Counted from the stretch's first letter, positions 9,578 to 19,573 are shown. The stretch: DNA of 64,000 nucleotides from Pseudomonas sp. MWU16-30317 (GCF_020515695.1 NZ_JAIWJA010000003.1:744001-808000), one strand, 5' to 3'. Numbers and translations are program-made. Notes: generated by a model not told the origin, from the letters alone.

Positions 9578-10831
9578 ATGTTCAGCAAACAAGACCAGAT
9601 CCAAGGTTACGACGACGCCCTGCTGGCGGCCATGAACGCCGAAGAGCAGCGTCAGGAAGATCACATCGAACTGATCGCCTCGGAGAACTACACCAGCAAG
9701 CGCGTGATGCAGGCTCAAGGCAGCGGCCTGACCAACAAGTACGCCGAAGGCTACCCTGGCAAGCGTTACTACGGGGGTTGCGAGCATGTCGACAAGGTCG
9801 AATTGCTGGCTATCGAGCGCGCCAAGCAGCTGTTCGGTGCCGATTACGCCAACGTCCAGCCGCACTCGGGTTCGCAAGCCAACGCTGCGGTGTACCTCGC
9901 CCTGCTGCAGGCCGGTGACACCGTGCTGGGCATGAGCCTGGCCCACGGCGGTCACCTGACCCACGGCGCCAAGGTGAGCTTCTCGGGCAAGCTCTACAAC
10001 GCCGTGCAGTACGGCATCGATACCGACACCGGGCTGATTGACTACGACGAAGTCGAGCGTCTGGCCGTGGAGCACCAGCCGAAGATGATCATCGCCGGCT
10101 TCTCGGCGTATTCGAAAACTCTGGATTTCCCGCGTTTCCGCGAGATCGCCGACAAGGTCGGTGCCTATCTGTTCGTGGACATGGCTCACGTGGCCGGTCT
10201 GGTCGCCGCCGGTCTGTACCCCAATCCGTTGCCCTACGCTGACGTGGTCACCACTACCACGCACAAGACCCTGCGCGGCCCCCGTGGCGGCTTGATCCTG
10301 GCCAAGGCCAACGAAGAGATCGAGAAAAAGCTCAACTCTGCGGTGTTCCCTGGTGGTCAGGGCGGCCCGCTGATGCATGTGATCGCGGCCAAGGCGGTGT
10401 GCTTCAAGGAAGCCCTGGAGCCGAGCTTCAAGGCCTATCAGCAGCAAGTGATCGACAACGCCCAGGCGATGGCTGGCGTGTTTATCGAGCGTGGCTACGA
10501 TGTAGTGTCCGGCGGCACCGATAACCACCTGTTCCTGGTCAGCCTGATCCGCCAGGGCCTGACCGGCAAAGAGGCCGACGCCGCCCTGGGCCGCGCGCAC
10601 ATTACCGTCAACAAGAACGCCGTACCTAACGATCCACAGTCGCCATTCGTGACCTCGGGCCTGCGCATCGGTACGCCGGCCGTCACCAGCCGTGGCTTCA
10701 AGGTCAGCCAATGCGTGGCGCTGGCCGGCTGGATCTGCGACATCCTCGACAACCTGGGCGATGCCGACGTCGAGGCCGATGTGGCCAGGAACGTCACCGC
10801 CCTGTGCGCCGACTTCCCGGTTTACCGCTGA
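9578..10831 (+). CDS. glyA: Serine hydroxymethyltransferase
   Basis: PLP enzyme interconverting serine + THF and glycine + 5,10-methylene-THF. The 417-residue protein is full length; the PLP-lysine motif ([16 protein letters not shown]) lies around residues 222-237. A GGGAGAA ribosome site precedes the ATG. The soxB gene begins 24 bases after the stop, so this copy belongs to the sarcosine oxidase operon, where it can convert the methylene-THF and glycine from sarcosine oxidation to serine. Pseudomonads usually carry another glyA elsewhere. Confidence 0.97.
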   Translation: MFSKQDQIQGYDDALLAAMNAEEQRQEDHIELIASENYTSKRVMQAQGSGLTNKYAEGYPGKRYYGGCEHVDKVELLAIERAKQLFGADYANVQPHSGSQANAAVYLALLQAGDTVLGMSLAHGGHLTHGAKVSFSGKLYNAVQYGIDTDTGLIDYDEVERLAVEHQPKMIIAGFSAYSKTLDFPRFREIADKVGAYLFVDMAHVAGLVAAGLYPNPLPYADVVTTTTHKTLRGPRGGLILAKANEEIEKKLNSAVFPGGQGGPLMHVIAAKAVCFKEALEPSFKAYQQQVIDNAQAMAGVFIERGYDVVSGGTDNHLFLVSLIRQGLTGKEADAALGRAHITVNKNAVPNDPQSPFVTSGLRIGTPAVTSRGFKVSQCVALAGWICDILDNLGDADVEADVARNVTALCADFPVYR

Positions 10832-10854
10832 GAGCCTGTCTGGAGTAAATGACT

Positions 10855-12105
10855 ATGCAACGCTATTCGGGCTTCGGCCTCTTCAAGCACTCGCTCAGCC
10901 ATCATGAAAACTGGCAGCGCATGTGGCGCACGCCGACCCCGAAAAAGGTCTACGACGTGGTCATCGTCGGCGGCGGCGGGCACGGCCTGGCCACGGCCTA
11001 CTATCTGGCCAAGGAGCACGGCATCACCAACGTGGCCGTGGTCGAGAAGGGCTGGCTGGGCGGCGGCAACACCGCGCGCAACACCACCATCGTGCGTTCC
11101 AACTACCTGTGGGACGAGTCGGCGTTCCTGTACGAACACGCGATGAAGCTGTGGGAAGGCCTGTCTCAGGACATCAACTACAACGTGATGTTCTCGCAGC
11201 GCGGTGTCTACAACCTGTGCCACACCCTGCAGGACATGCGTGACTCCGAGCGTCGGGTCAGCGCCAACCGCCTCAATGGCGTCGATGGCGAACTGCTCAA
11301 CGGCAAGCAGGTGGCTGAAGAGATTCCGTACCTGGACTGCAGCAAGAACACCCGTTACCCGATCATCGGCGCCACCGTGCAGCGTCGCGGTGGCGTGGCC
11401 CGTCACGATGCCGTGGCCTGGGGCTTCGCCCGTGCGGCCGACGCCTTGGGCGTGGACCTGATCCAGCAGACCGAGGTGATCGGTTTTCGCAAGGAAAACG
11501 GCGTCTGTATCGGCGTCGAGACCAACAAGGGCTTTATCGGCGCCAAGCGCGTCGGTGTCGTGACAGCCGGTAACTCCGGGCACATGGCCAAGCTGGCGGG
11601 CTTCCGTCTGCCGGTTGAATCCCACCCGCTGCAAGCGCTGGTGTCGGAACCGATCAAACCCATCATCGACAGCGTGATCATGTCCAACGCCGTGCACGGT
11701 TACATCAGCCAGTCCGACAAGGGCGACCTGGTGATCGGTGCCGGTATCGACGGCTGGGTCGGCTACGGCCAGCGCGGTTCGTACCCGGTGATCGAGCACA
11801 CCATCCAGGCCATCGTCGAGATGTTCCCGGTGCTCTCGCGGGTGCGCATGAACCGCCAATGGGGCGGCATCGTCGACACCACGCCGGACGCCTGCCCGAT
11901 CATCTCCAAGACGCCGGTGCCGAACATGTTCTTCAACTGCGGTTGGGGTACCGGCGGTTTCAAGGCCACTCCGGGTTCGGGCAATGTGTTTGCCGCGAGC
12001 CTGGCCAAGGGTGAAATGCACCCGCTGGCCAAACCCTTTTCCATCGAGCGCTTCCACAACGGCGCACTGATCGACGAACACGGCGCTGCCGCGGTCGCCC
12101 ACTAA
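10855..12105 (+). CDS. soxB: Sarcosine oxidase beta subunit
   Basis: FAD-bearing beta subunit of heterotetrameric sarcosine oxidase, the site of sarcosine demethylation. 416 residues from [20 protein letters not shown], the conserved family N-terminus. An ATG six bases upstream (10849) is in frame but lies only 3 nt after GGAG, whereas this one has 9 nt. A Rossmann motif [17 protein letters not shown] lies at about 35-51, and the C-terminal [20 protein letters not shown] segment closes the DAO-like fold. First sox gene after glyA. Confidence 0.97.
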   Translation: MQRYSGFGLFKHSLSHHENWQRMWRTPTPKKVYDVVIVGGGGHGLATAYYLAKEHGITNVAVVEKGWLGGGNTARNTTIVRSNYLWDESAFLYEHAMKLWEGLSQDINYNVMFSQRGVYNLCHTLQDMRDSERRVSANRLNGVDGELLNGKQVAEEIPYLDCSKNTRYPIIGATVQRRGGVARHDAVAWGFARAADALGVDLIQQTEVIGFRKENGVCIGVETNKGFIGAKRVGVVTAGNSGHMAKLAGFRLPVESHPLQALVSEPIKPIIDSVIMSNAVHGYISQSDKGDLVIGAGIDGWVGYGQRGSYPVIEHTIQAIVEMFPVLSRVRMNRQWGGIVDTTPDACPIISKTPVPNMFFNCGWGTGGFKATPGSGNVFAASLAKGEMHPLAKPFSIERFHNGALIDEHGAAAVAH

Positions 12106-12119
12106 CAGGAGAATCATCC

Positions 12120-12416
12120 ATGTTGCACATCTTCTGTCCTCATTGCGGCGAACTGCGCTCCGAAGAAGAATTCCACGGCTCGGGCCAGGCGCACATTCCG
12201 CGTCCGCTGGACCCCGGTGCTTGCACCGATGCCGAGTGGGGCGAGTACATGTTCTTCCGTGACAACCCGCGTGGCCTTCACCACGAGCTGTGGATTCACG
12301 CCGCCGGTTGCCGTCAGTACTTCAACGCCACCCGCGACACCGTGACCTACGAGATTCTCGAAACCTATCCGATCGGCACCAGGCCGCAAGTGACTGGCGC
12401 AGGAGAGAAAGCATGA
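12120..12416 (+). CDS. soxD: Sarcosine oxidase delta subunit
   Basis: 98-residue small subunit that binds structural zinc. The N-terminal CPHCG motif supplies two ligands, with His (HHELWIHAAGC) and Cys residues further on. It starts 15 bases after soxB with AGGAG upstream, and its TGA overlaps the soxA ATG (ATGA), implying translational coupling in the fixed order B-D-A-G. Confidence 0.97.
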   Translation: MLHIFCPHCGELRSEEEFHGSGQAHIPRPLDPGACTDAEWGEYMFFRDNPRGLHHELWIHAAGCRQYFNATRDTVTYEILETYPIGTRPQVTGAGEKA

Positions 12417-15400
12417 GCCAGGTCAATCGCCTGTCCAACGGCGGTCGTATCGATCGCAGCAAGGTCCTGACGTTCACCTTCAACGGCCAGAGCTACAAGG
12501 GCTATGAAGGCGACACCCTGGCTGCCGCGTTGCTGGCCAACGGCGTCGACATCATCGGCCGCAGCTTCAAGTACTCGCGGCCACGCGGCATCGTCGCCGC
12601 CGGCGCCGAAGAGCCCAATGCGGTGCTGCAGATCGGCGCCACCGAAGCCACCCAGATCCCCAACGTGCGGGCCACTCAGCAGGCGCTGTATCAGGGCCTG
12701 GTGGCCACCAGCACCAACGGTTGGCCGAACGTCAACACCGACGTGATGGGCATCCTCGGCAAGGTCGGCGGCAAGCTGATGCCGCCAGGCTTCTACTACA
12801 AGACGTTCATGTACCCGCAGTCGTTCTGGATGACGTACGAGAAGTACATCCGCAAAGCCGCGGGCCTGGGCCGTTCGCCGACTGAAGTCGATCCGGACAC
12901 CTACGACAACTACAACCAGCACTGCGACGTGCTGGTGGTGGGCTCCGGCCCCGCCGGTCTGGCCGCCGCACTGGCCGCTGCGCGCAGCGGTGCACGGGTG
13001 ATTCTGGCCGACGAGCAGGAAGAGTTCGGCGGCAGCCTGCTGGACACCCGCGAGAGCCTTGACGGCCAGCCGGCGACCGAGTGGGTCGCCAGCGTGATCG
13101 CCGAACTGCGCAGCCTGCCCGACGTGGTGCTGCTGCCCCGGGCGACCGTCAACGGTTACCACGACCATAACTTCCTGACCATCCACGAGCGCCTTACCGA
13201 TCACCTCGGTGACCGCGCGCCGATCGGCCAGGTGCGTCAGCGCCTGCACCGTGTGCGCGCCAAGCGCGTGGTGTTGGCCACCGGCGCCCACGAGCGTCCG
13301 CAGGTGTATGGCAACAACGATGTGCCGGGCAACATGCTCGCGGGTGCGGTGTCCACCTACGTCCACCGTTACAGCGTGGCGCCGGGCAAGAAACTGGTGC
13401 TCGGCACCAACAACGATTTCGCCTACCGCGTGGTGCTGGACTGGCTCGACGCCGGCCTGCAAGTGGTGGCCGTGGCCGATGCACGCAGCAACCCGCGTGG
13501 CGCACTGGTGGAAGAAGCCCGCGCCAAGGGCGTGCGTATTCTCACCTCCAGCGCCGTGATCGAAGCCCGTGGCAGCAAGCACGTGACCGGCGCGCGCATC
13601 GCCGCCATCGACGTCGCGCGCTTGCAGGTCACCAGCCCTGGCGAGTGGCTCGATTGCGACCTGATCACCAGCTCCGGCGGCTACAGCCCGGTGGTGCATC
13701 TGGCTTCGCACTTGGGCGGCAAGCCGGTGTGGCGTGAAGATATCCTTGGTTTCGTGCCGGGTGATGCACCGCAAAAACGTGTGTGCGTGGGTGGCATCAA
13801 CGGTGTGTTCGCCTTGGGCGACGCGCTGGCCGATGGCTTTGAAGGGGGCGCCCGCGCTGCCGCCGAAGCGGGCTTCAAGATCGTCGAAGGCACTGTGCCG
13901 CAGACCCTTTCGCGCCCTGAAGAAGCCACCGTGGCGCTGTATCAAGTGCCCCACGACAAGCCGACCGCTCGGGCACCCAAGCAGTTCGTCGACTTGCAGA
14001 ACGACGTCACCGCCGCCGCCATCGAACTGGCGACCCGCGAGGGCTTCGAGTCGGTCGAGCACGTCAAGCGTTACACTGCGCTGGGCTTCGGCACCGATCA
14101 GGGCAAGCTGGGCAACATCAACGGCCTGGCCATCGCCGCCCGCAGCCGCGGCATCTCGATCACCGAGATGGGCACCACCATGTTCCGCCCCAACTACACC
14201 CCGGTGACCTTCGGCGCCATCGTCGGCCGTCATGCCGGTCACCTGTTCGAACCGGTGCGCTTCACCGCGCTGCACGCCTGGCATGTGGCCAATGGCGCCG
14301 AGTTCGAAGACGTCGGCCAGTGGAAACGCCCGTGGTACTTCCCCAAGCGCGGCGAAGACCTGCACGCGGCGGTCGCCCGCGAGTGCAAGGCCGTGCGTGA
14401 CAGCGTCGGCCTGCTGGACGCTTCGACCCTAGGCAAGATCGACATTCAGGGCCCGGACGCGCGGGAATTCCTCAACCGCATCTATACCAACGCCTGGACC
14501 AAACTGGACGTGGGCAAGGCCCGTTACGGCCTGATGTGCAAAGAAGACGGCATGGTGTTCGACGACGGCGTGACCGCCTGCCTGGCCGACAACCACTTTC
14601 TGATGACCACCACCACCGGCGGCGCTGCACGCGTGCTGCAGTGGCTGGAAATCTATCAGCAGACCGAATGGCCAGACCTGAAGGTGTACTTCACCTCGGT
14701 CACCGACCACTGGGCGACCCTGACCCTGTCGGGCCCCAACAGCCGCAAGCTGCTGAGTGAAGTGACCGACATCGACCTGGACAAGGACGCCTTCCCGTTC
14801 ATGACCTGGAAGGAAGGCCTGGTGGGCGGTGTACCGGCGCGGGTGTTCCGGATTTCGTTTACCGGCGAATTGTCTTACGAGGTCAACATCCAGGCCGACT
14901 ACGCCATGGGTGTGCTGGAAAAAATCGTCGCGGCGGGCAAGCAGTACAACCTCACCCCGTACGGCACCGAGACCATGCACGTGCTGCGTGCCGAGAAGGG
15001 CTTCATCATCGTCGGCCAGGACACCGACGGCTCGATGACCCCGGACGACTTGAACATGGGCTGGTGTGTAGGCCGTACCAAGCCGTTCTCGTGGATCGGC
15101 TGGCGCGGCATGAATCGCGAAGACTGCGTGCGCGAGCAGCGTAAACAGCTGGTCGGCCTCAAGCCGGTGGACGGCAACAAGGTGCTGCCTGAGGGCGCGC
15201 AGCTGGTGTTCGACACCCAACAGTCGATCCCGATGAGCATGTGCGGCCACGTGACGTCGAGCTACATGAGCTCGAGCCTGGGGCATTCGTTTGCCTTGGC
15301 GGTGGTGAAGGGCGGCTTGAAGCGCATGGGCGAGAAGGTGTTCGCACCGCTGGCCGATGGCACGGTGATCGAGGCGGAGATCTGCTCCTCGGTGTTCATC

Positions 15401-15430
15401 GATCCGAAGGGTGAGCGGCAGAATATCTGA
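12413..15430 (+). CDS. soxA: Sarcosine oxidase alpha subunit
   Basis: 1005-residue alpha subunit carrying NAD and, in the C-terminal half, the THF-binding GcvT-like domain that turns the oxidised methyl into 5,10-methylene-THF. The N-terminal domain (~20-110) resembles the 2Fe-2S-fold SoxA N-terminus. A dinucleotide motif (CDVLVVGSGPAGLAAALAAA) lies at about 173-192, followed by a pyridine nucleotide-disulfide reductase-like region. The aminomethyltransferase domain occupies about 600-1000 (GLLDASTLGKIDIQGPDA; RAEKGFIIVGQDTDG). Full length. A family A REP separates it from soxG. Confidence 0.97.
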   Translation: MSQVNRLSNGGRIDRSKVLTFTFNGQSYKGYEGDTLAAALLANGVDIIGRSFKYSRPRGIVAAGAEEPNAVLQIGATEATQIPNVRATQQALYQGLVATSTNGWPNVNTDVMGILGKVGGKLMPPGFYYKTFMYPQSFWMTYEKYIRKAAGLGRSPTEVDPDTYDNYNQHCDVLVVGSGPAGLAAALAAARSGARVILADEQEEFGGSLLDTRESLDGQPATEWVASVIAELRSLPDVVLLPRATVNGYHDHNFLTIHERLTDHLGDRAPIGQVRQRLHRVRAKRVVLATGAHERPQVYGNNDVPGNMLAGAVSTYVHRYSVAPGKKLVLGTNNDFAYRVVLDWLDAGLQVVAVADARSNPRGALVEEARAKGVRILTSSAVIEARGSKHVTGARIAAIDVARLQVTSPGEWLDCDLITSSGGYSPVVHLASHLGGKPVWREDILGFVPGDAPQKRVCVGGINGVFALGDALADGFEGGARAAAEAGFKIVEGTVPQTLSRPEEATVALYQVPHDKPTARAPKQFVDLQNDVTAAAIELATREGFESVEHVKRYTALGFGTDQGKLGNINGLAIAARSRGISITEMGTTMFRPNYTPVTFGAIVGRHAGHLFEPVRFTALHAWHVANGAEFEDVGQWKRPWYFPKRGEDLHAAVARECKAVRDSVGLLDASTLGKIDIQGPDAREFLNRIYTNAWTKLDVGKARYGLMCKEDGMVFDDGVTACLADNHFLMTTTTGGAARVLQWLEIYQQTEWPDLKVYFTSVTDHWATLTLSGPNSRKLLSEVTDIDLDKDAFPFMTWKEGLVGGVPARVFRISFTGELSYEVNIQADYAMGVLEKIVAAGKQYNLTPYGTETMHVLRAEKGFIIVGQDTDGSMTPDDLNMGWCVGRTKPFSWIGWRGMNREDCVREQRKQLVGLKPVDGNKVLPEGAQLVFDTQQSIPMSMCGHVTSSYMSSSLGHSFALAVVKGGLKRMGEKVFAPLADGTVIEAEICSSVFIDPKGERQNI

Positions 15431-15436
15431 CCGATT

Positions 15437-15503
15437 GTAGGAGCAAGGCTTGCCCGCGAAGGGGCCCTCGAGAACGCCTTCGCGGGCGAGCCTTGCTCCC
15501 ACA
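15437..15503. repeat. REP pair inside the sox operon, family A
   Basis: GGAGCAAGGCTTGCCCGCGA faces TCGCGGGCGAGCCTTGCTCC across a short spacer between the soxA stop and soxG start, so it would be transcribed within the polycistronic mRNA and could trim or stabilise the upstream part. Confidence 0.85.
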
Positions 15504-15554
15504 GTGAGTACACCCGAGATCTCCGACGTACAGCATTCAACGACAGGTGTCCTT

Positions 15555-16187
15555 ATGACCACAGTCAACGTTTACCAACAACGCCCCGCCGAGGGCGTGA
15601 AAGTCGAGACACCGCTGCACCATGCCGACCTCGCCAGCCTGGTCGGCAAGGGCCGCAGCAACGCCGGCGTGACGCTGCGCGAGAAAAAACTGCTGGGCCA
15701 CCTGACCCTGCGCGGCGACGGCCACGATCCCGCCTTTGCCGGCGGTGTTCACAAGGCCCTGGGCCTGGAGCTGCCGTCGGCGCTCAAGGTGGTTTACAAC
15801 GGCGAAACTTCGCTGCAGTGGCTGGGCCCGGATGAGTGGCTGCTGATCGTGCCGAGCGGTGAAGAACTGGCGGCCGAGCAAAAGCTGCGTGAAGCCCTGG
15901 CCGGCCTGCATATCGCAGTGGTCAACGTCAGTGGCGGCCAGACGCTGCTCGAACTGACCGGCGCCAACGTGCGCGAGGTGTTGATGAAGTCCACCAGCTA
16001 CGACGTGCACCCCAACAACTTCCCGGTGGGCAAGGCGATTGGCACGGTGTTCGCCAAATCGCAGCTAGTGATTCGTCGCGCTGATGAAACGACTTGGGAA
16101 CTGCTGATCCGCCGCAGCTTCGCCGATTACTGGTGGTTGTGGCTGCAGGATGCTTCGGCCGAGTTCGGGCTGGAAATCAAGGCCTGA
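15555..16187 (+). CDS. soxG: Sarcosine oxidase gamma subunit
   Basis: 210-residue gamma subunit with a GcvT/YgfZ-like fold (GVTLREKKLLGHLTLRGDGHD; SLQWLGPDEWLLIVPSGEE; VNVSGGQTLLELTGANVREV). It completes the alpha-beta-gamma-delta tetramer. The ATG at 15555 gives the usual MTTVNVYQQRP start; a longer in-frame ORF begins inside the REP and is rejected. The ribosome site is weak (AGGTG), consistent with placement after a REP. Confidence 0.95.
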   Translation: MTTVNVYQQRPAEGVKVETPLHHADLASLVGKGRSNAGVTLREKKLLGHLTLRGDGHDPAFAGGVHKALGLELPSALKVVYNGETSLQWLGPDEWLLIVPSGEELAAEQKLREALAGLHIAVVNVSGGQTLLELTGANVREVLMKSTSYDVHPNNFPVGKAIGTVFAKSQLVIRRADETTWELLIRRSFADYWWLWLQDASAEFGLEIKA

Positions 16188-16193
16188 CCTGGC

Positions 16194-16312
16194 GGCCCCT
16201 TCGCGGGCAAGCCCTGCTCCCACAATGGATTGTCGTACACCTGGGAGCAAGCCCTGCTCCCACAATGGATCGTCGTACACCTGTGGGAGCAAGGCTTGCC
16301 CGCGAAGGGGCC
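16194..16312. repeat. REP pair with internal 40-bp tandem duplication, family A
   Basis: Outer arms GGCCCCTTCGCGGGCAAGCC and GGCTTGCCCGCGAAGGGGCC are complementary. The loop has been duplicated in tandem: GCCCTGCTCCCACAATGGAT starts both at 16211 and at 16251 with only a base or two of difference. Confidence 0.85.
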
Positions 16313-16331
16313 GTAAGACCTCCACATAACT

Positions 16332-16400
16332 GTAGCGAGGGAGCTTGCCCCGATCGGCGGTGTATCAGGCAAATTTTCCGGGGGCAAGCCCCCTCGCTAC
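16332..16400. repeat. REP pair, family B
   Basis: GTAGCGAGGGAGCTTGCCCC at 16332-16351 and GGGGCAAGCCCCCTCGCTAC at 16381-16400, just ahead of purU. It follows directly on a family A pair, so two unrelated REP families are stacked in one gap. Confidence 0.85.
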
Positions 16401-16421
16401 CATAAAGAGCAAGGACACCCC

Positions 16422-17279
16422 ATGAGCCGCGCCCCCGATACCTGGATCCTCACCGCCGACTGCCCCAGCCTGCTGGGTACGGTGGACGCCGTCACTCGCT
16501 ACCTGTTCGAGCAGGGCTGCTACGTCACCGAGCACCATTCGTTCGATGACCGCCTTAGCGCGCGTTTCTTCATCCGCGTCGAGTTCCGCCAGCCTGACGG
16601 CTTCGACGAGCAAGCCTTCCGCGCCGGCCTCAGCGAGCGCGGCCAGCAGTTCGGCATGGTCTTCGAGCTGACCCCGCCGCAGTTCCGGCCCAAGGTGGTG
16701 ATCATGGTCTCCAAGGCCGATCACTGCCTCAACGACCTGCTCTATCGCCAGCGCATCAACCAGCTGTCCATGGACGTGGTCGCGGTGGTCTCCAACCATC
16801 CCGACCTCGAACCGCTGGCCGCCTGGCACGGTATCCCTTACCACCATTTCCCCCTCGACCCCCACGACAAGCCCGCGCAAGAGCGCAAAGTGCTTGAGGT
16901 GATCGAGCAGACCGGCGCCGAGCTGGTGATTCTCGCCCGTTACATGCAAGTGCTGTCGCCCGAGCTGTGCCGCCGCATGGACGGCTGGGCAATCAACATC
17001 CATCACTCGTTGCTGCCCGGTTTCAAAGGCGCCAAGCCCTACCATCAGGCCTACAACAAAGGCGTGAAGCTGGTCGGTGCGACCGCGCATTACATCAACA
17101 ACGACCTCGACGAAGGCCCGATCATCGCCCAGGGCGTGGAAGTTGTGGACCACAGCGCCTACCCTGAAGACCTGATCGCCAAGGGCCGCGACATCGAATG
17201 CCAGACCCTGGCGCGTGCGGTGGGGTTTCATATCGAGCGGCGGGTGTTCCTCAATGCCAATCGGACGGTGGTGTTGTAG
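16422..17279 (+). CDS. purU: Formyltetrahydrofolate deformylase
   Basis: Hydrolyses 10-formyl-THF to formate and THF, recycling folate loaded by sarcosine oxidation. 285 residues: an N-terminal ACT-like domain (TADCPSLLGTVDAVTRYLFE, about 9-85), then a formyltransferase-like catalytic domain with NIHHSLLPGFKGAKPYHQA and HYINNDLDEGPIIAQ carrying the catalytic His and Asp. Preceded by AAGGAC. It sits between the sox genes and fdhA, as in other pseudomonads. Confidence 0.96.
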   Translation: MSRAPDTWILTADCPSLLGTVDAVTRYLFEQGCYVTEHHSFDDRLSARFFIRVEFRQPDGFDEQAFRAGLSERGQQFGMVFELTPPQFRPKVVIMVSKADHCLNDLLYRQRINQLSMDVVAVVSNHPDLEPLAAWHGIPYHHFPLDPHDKPAQERKVLEVIEQTGAELVILARYMQVLSPELCRRMDGWAINIHHSLLPGFKGAKPYHQAYNKGVKLVGATAHYINNDLDEGPIIAQGVEVVDHSAYPEDLIAKGRDIECQTLARAVGFHIERRVFLNANRTVVL

Positions 17280-17302
17280 CAGTTTTATATGTCGTTCATG
17301 CC

Positions 17303-17381
17303 GGCCCCTTCGCGGGCAAGCCTTGCTCCCACAGATGTATGGCGATCCATTGTGGGAGCCGGGCTTGCCCGCGAAGGCGCC
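17303..17381. repeat. REP pair, family A
   Basis: GGCCCCTTCGCGGGCAAGCC faces GGGCTTGCCCGCGAAGGCGC between purU and fdhA, within the presumed transcription unit. Confidence 0.85.
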
Positions 17382-17502
17382 CTCACATTCAACACAGCAG
17401 CACGGGATCGGCCACTGCCACTAACAACGCGTACCGCCATTCACAGCAGTAGTTCCAAGCAAGCCAGTAACACTCTTTTCCAACAATAATAGAGGTGAAC
17501 GC

Positions 17503-18702
17503 ATGTCTGATAATCGTGGTGTGGTGTATCTCGGCAACGGCAAGGTCGAGGTGCAATCTATCCCCTTCCCGAAAATGCAGGACCCGCGCGGCAAGCGCAT
17601 CGAACACGGGGTCATCCTGCGTGTGGTGTCTACCAATATCTGCGGCTCCGACCAGCACATGGTCCGCGGCCGCACCACCGCCCAGGTCGGCCTGGTGCTC
17701 GGTCACGAGATCACCGGCGAGGTGCTGGAAGTCGGCCGAGATGTAGAGCACATCAAGGTCGGCGACCTGGTCTCGGTGCCCTTCAACGTTGCCTGTGGCC
17801 GCTGCCGCAGCTGCAAGGAACAACACACCGGCGTGTGCCTGACCGTCAACCCGGCTCGGCCGGGCGGTGCCTATGGCTACGTCGACATGGGCGACTGGGT
17901 CGGCGGCCAGGCCGAATTCGTGCTGGTGCCTTATGCCGATTTCAACCTGCTCAAACTGCCGGACCGCGACAAGGCCATGGAGAAGATCCGCGACCTGACC
18001 TGCCTCTCCGACATCCTCCCCACCGGCTACCACGGCGCAGTCACGGCCGGCGTAGGGCCTGGCAGCAGCGTGTACATCGCCGGTGCCGGCCCGGTCGGCC
18101 TCGCGGCGGCTGCCTCGGCACGCTTGCTGGGCGCGGCGGTGGTCATCGTCGGCGACGTCAACCCGGCCCGCTTGGCACACGCCAAGTCCCAGGGCTTCGA
18201 GATCGCCGACCTGTCCACCGACACCCCGCTGCACGAGCAGATCGCCGCGCTGCTGGGCGAACCAGAAGTGGACTGCGCCGTTGATGCCGTCGGTTTCGAG
18301 GCTCGCGGCCATGGCCATGTCGGCGCCAAGGCCGAAGCCCCGGCCACGGTGCTCAACTCATTGATGGGTGTGGTGCGGGTGGCAGGGAAGATCGGCATCC
18401 CCGGTTTGTACGTCACCGAAGACCCGGGCGCTGTCGATGCCGCAGCAAAGCTGGGCAGCCTGAGCATTCGCTTTGGATTGGGCTGGGCGAAATCCCACAG
18501 CTTCCACACCGGGCAGACCCCGACCATGAAGTACAACCGCCAGCTGATGCAGGCGATCATGTGGGGGCGGCTCAATATTGCCGAGGTGGTCGGGGTGCAG
18601 GTGATCTCGCTGGATCAGGCGCCGCAAGGGTATGGCGAGTTCGATGCGGGGGTGCCGAAGAAGTTTGTGATTGATCCGCATAAGCTTTTTAGCGCTGCGT
18701 AA
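17503..18702 (+). CDS. fdhA: Glutathione-independent formaldehyde dehydrogenase
   Basis: Zinc- and NAD-dependent medium-chain dehydrogenase that oxidises formaldehyde released when methyl groups are not captured by THF. 399 residues. The catalytic-zinc Cys is in NICGSDQHMV (about 46-55), with GHEITGEV after it. The structural-zinc loop has four cysteines (CGRCRSCKEQHTGVC). The NAD motif GAGPVGLAAAASA lies near residue 193. GAGGTG precedes the ATG. Last gene of the one-carbon block. Confidence 0.96.
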   Translation: MSDNRGVVYLGNGKVEVQSIPFPKMQDPRGKRIEHGVILRVVSTNICGSDQHMVRGRTTAQVGLVLGHEITGEVLEVGRDVEHIKVGDLVSVPFNVACGRCRSCKEQHTGVCLTVNPARPGGAYGYVDMGDWVGGQAEFVLVPYADFNLLKLPDRDKAMEKIRDLTCLSDILPTGYHGAVTAGVGPGSSVYIAGAGPVGLAAAASARLLGAAVVIVGDVNPARLAHAKSQGFEIADLSTDTPLHEQIAALLGEPEVDCAVDAVGFEARGHGHVGAKAEAPATVLNSLMGVVRVAGKIGIPGLYVTEDPGAVDAAAKLGSLSIRFGLGWAKSHSFHTGQTPTMKYNRQLMQAIMWGRLNIAEVVGVQVISLDQAPQGYGEFDAGVPKKFVIDPHKLFSAA

Positions 18703-18720
18703 AACATGAGTGAGGGGGGT

Positions 18721-18750
18721 TGCCCCCGATGAGCGCATACATCGGGGGCA
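18721..18750 (+). terminator. Stem-loop after fdhA
   Basis: TGCCCCCGAT at 18721-18730 pairs perfectly with ATCGGGGGCA at 18741-18750 around a 10-base loop, 19 bases after the fdhA stop. There is no U-tract, so it may be a terminator or an mRNA-stabilising REP-like hairpin separating the sox block from the Rhs island. Confidence 0.5.
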
Positions 18751-18773
18751 TATCAGCGAGAGCGACAGGACCT

Positions 18774-19520
18774 TTAGGTCGGGTCTGTGCGTATTCCGAT
18801 CAGGATGTCATTTAGCTCTTTCATCTCTTCATCATTGAAACTCGAGCGCCTTTTTAGTGGTCCCGAATTTGTGTCGCGTGAGGCATTTCCCCCAGGGGTA
18901 AAACGCTTCTTCGGGTAACTGAACACGCCGCGATGTTCAACGCCAGCCCCGTCTGTGTAGGTTTTTTCATAGAGAACTACTGTTTTCTTGGAGGGCGCGG
19001 GCGCCGATTTGCCTAGGTTTGTAGGAGGGGGGTTGACGATATTGCTTGTTGGAGGTGCATATAGATTGTTGGTGCTCTTACTAAGGTTGTTCGCTAGGGT
19101 TTTAATTTTCCCTGGTTGGGTTAAATTGTCTAAAGATTTGGTCTTTTTTGCAGATTTTCCACCGAAATTAAACAGCTTTCTAAGTCCTTTGAGAAATTTG
19201 ATATGCCCGCTTGGATCTATATAATTTAACGGATCCCCCTCGCAATAGACATATGCATTGATCCCGCCAGCCCCAAACGGACTCAAACTGTCCGGGGTAT
19301 GAAAACGCTGTATTTCAGCGCTGAAATTTCGATAACCGTTGCCGAGGAGATACCCACCCATAACGGGATCGAACACCTCGCCATTGAATCCAGATGCGGC
19401 GGTCACTAAGTTCTGACAATAGCCGAACGGGCTGTACGTCATGCTGTGGTGCCCTGCGTGTAGCACCGAGTTACTCTGATCTGTGGCGAGAAGGCTCTGA
19501 TTTTTTGCTTCAAGTGCCAT
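18774..19520 (-). CDS. Short RHS repeat-associated core protein with unique C-terminal tail (copy 1)
   Basis: 248-residue protein with no signal peptide. Residues ~7-106 are the Rhs-associated core, with YLLGNGYRNFSAEIQRFHTP, DSLSPFGAGGINAYVYCEGD and a final DPSGH. The long YD-repeat shell of true Rhs/TccC proteins is absent. After residue 106 comes an unrelated tail rich in Lys, Asn and Ser (KFLKGLRKLFNFGGKSAKKTK...), ending FNDEEMKELNDILIGIRTDPT. The tail-coding DNA is visibly more AT-rich than the flanks, a sign of transfer. By analogy with larger Rhs proteins the tail might be an effector, but no catalytic motif or immunity gene is recognised. First of the cluster of three in coordinate order, last in the reading direction. 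Confidence 0.82.
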   Translation of the reverse strand: MALEAKNQSLLATDQSNSVLHAGHHSMTYSPFGYCQNLVTAASGFNGEVFDPVMGGYLLGNGYRNFSAEIQRFHTPDSLSPFGAGGINAYVYCEGDPLNYIDPSGHIKFLKGLRKLFNFGGKSAKKTKSLDNLTQPGKIKTLANNLSKSTNNLYAPPTSNIVNPPPTNLGKSAPAPSKKTVVLYEKTYTDGAGVEHRGVFSYPKKRFTPGGNASRDTNSGPLKRRSSFNDEEMKELNDILIGIRTDPT

Positions 19521-19573
19521 GGCGAAATCTCGATAGTGTCAAGGCTCCAGTGTCCAACGCTAATTTGAAAAAG

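Noticed and set aside
12365..14365. 666-codon minus-strand ORF opposite soxA
   Set aside because: High GC at third positions opens the antisense frame; soxA is full length and conserved.
16194..16400. Possible small RNA gene or CRISPR
   Set aside because: Explained as a duplicated family A REP followed by a family B REP.
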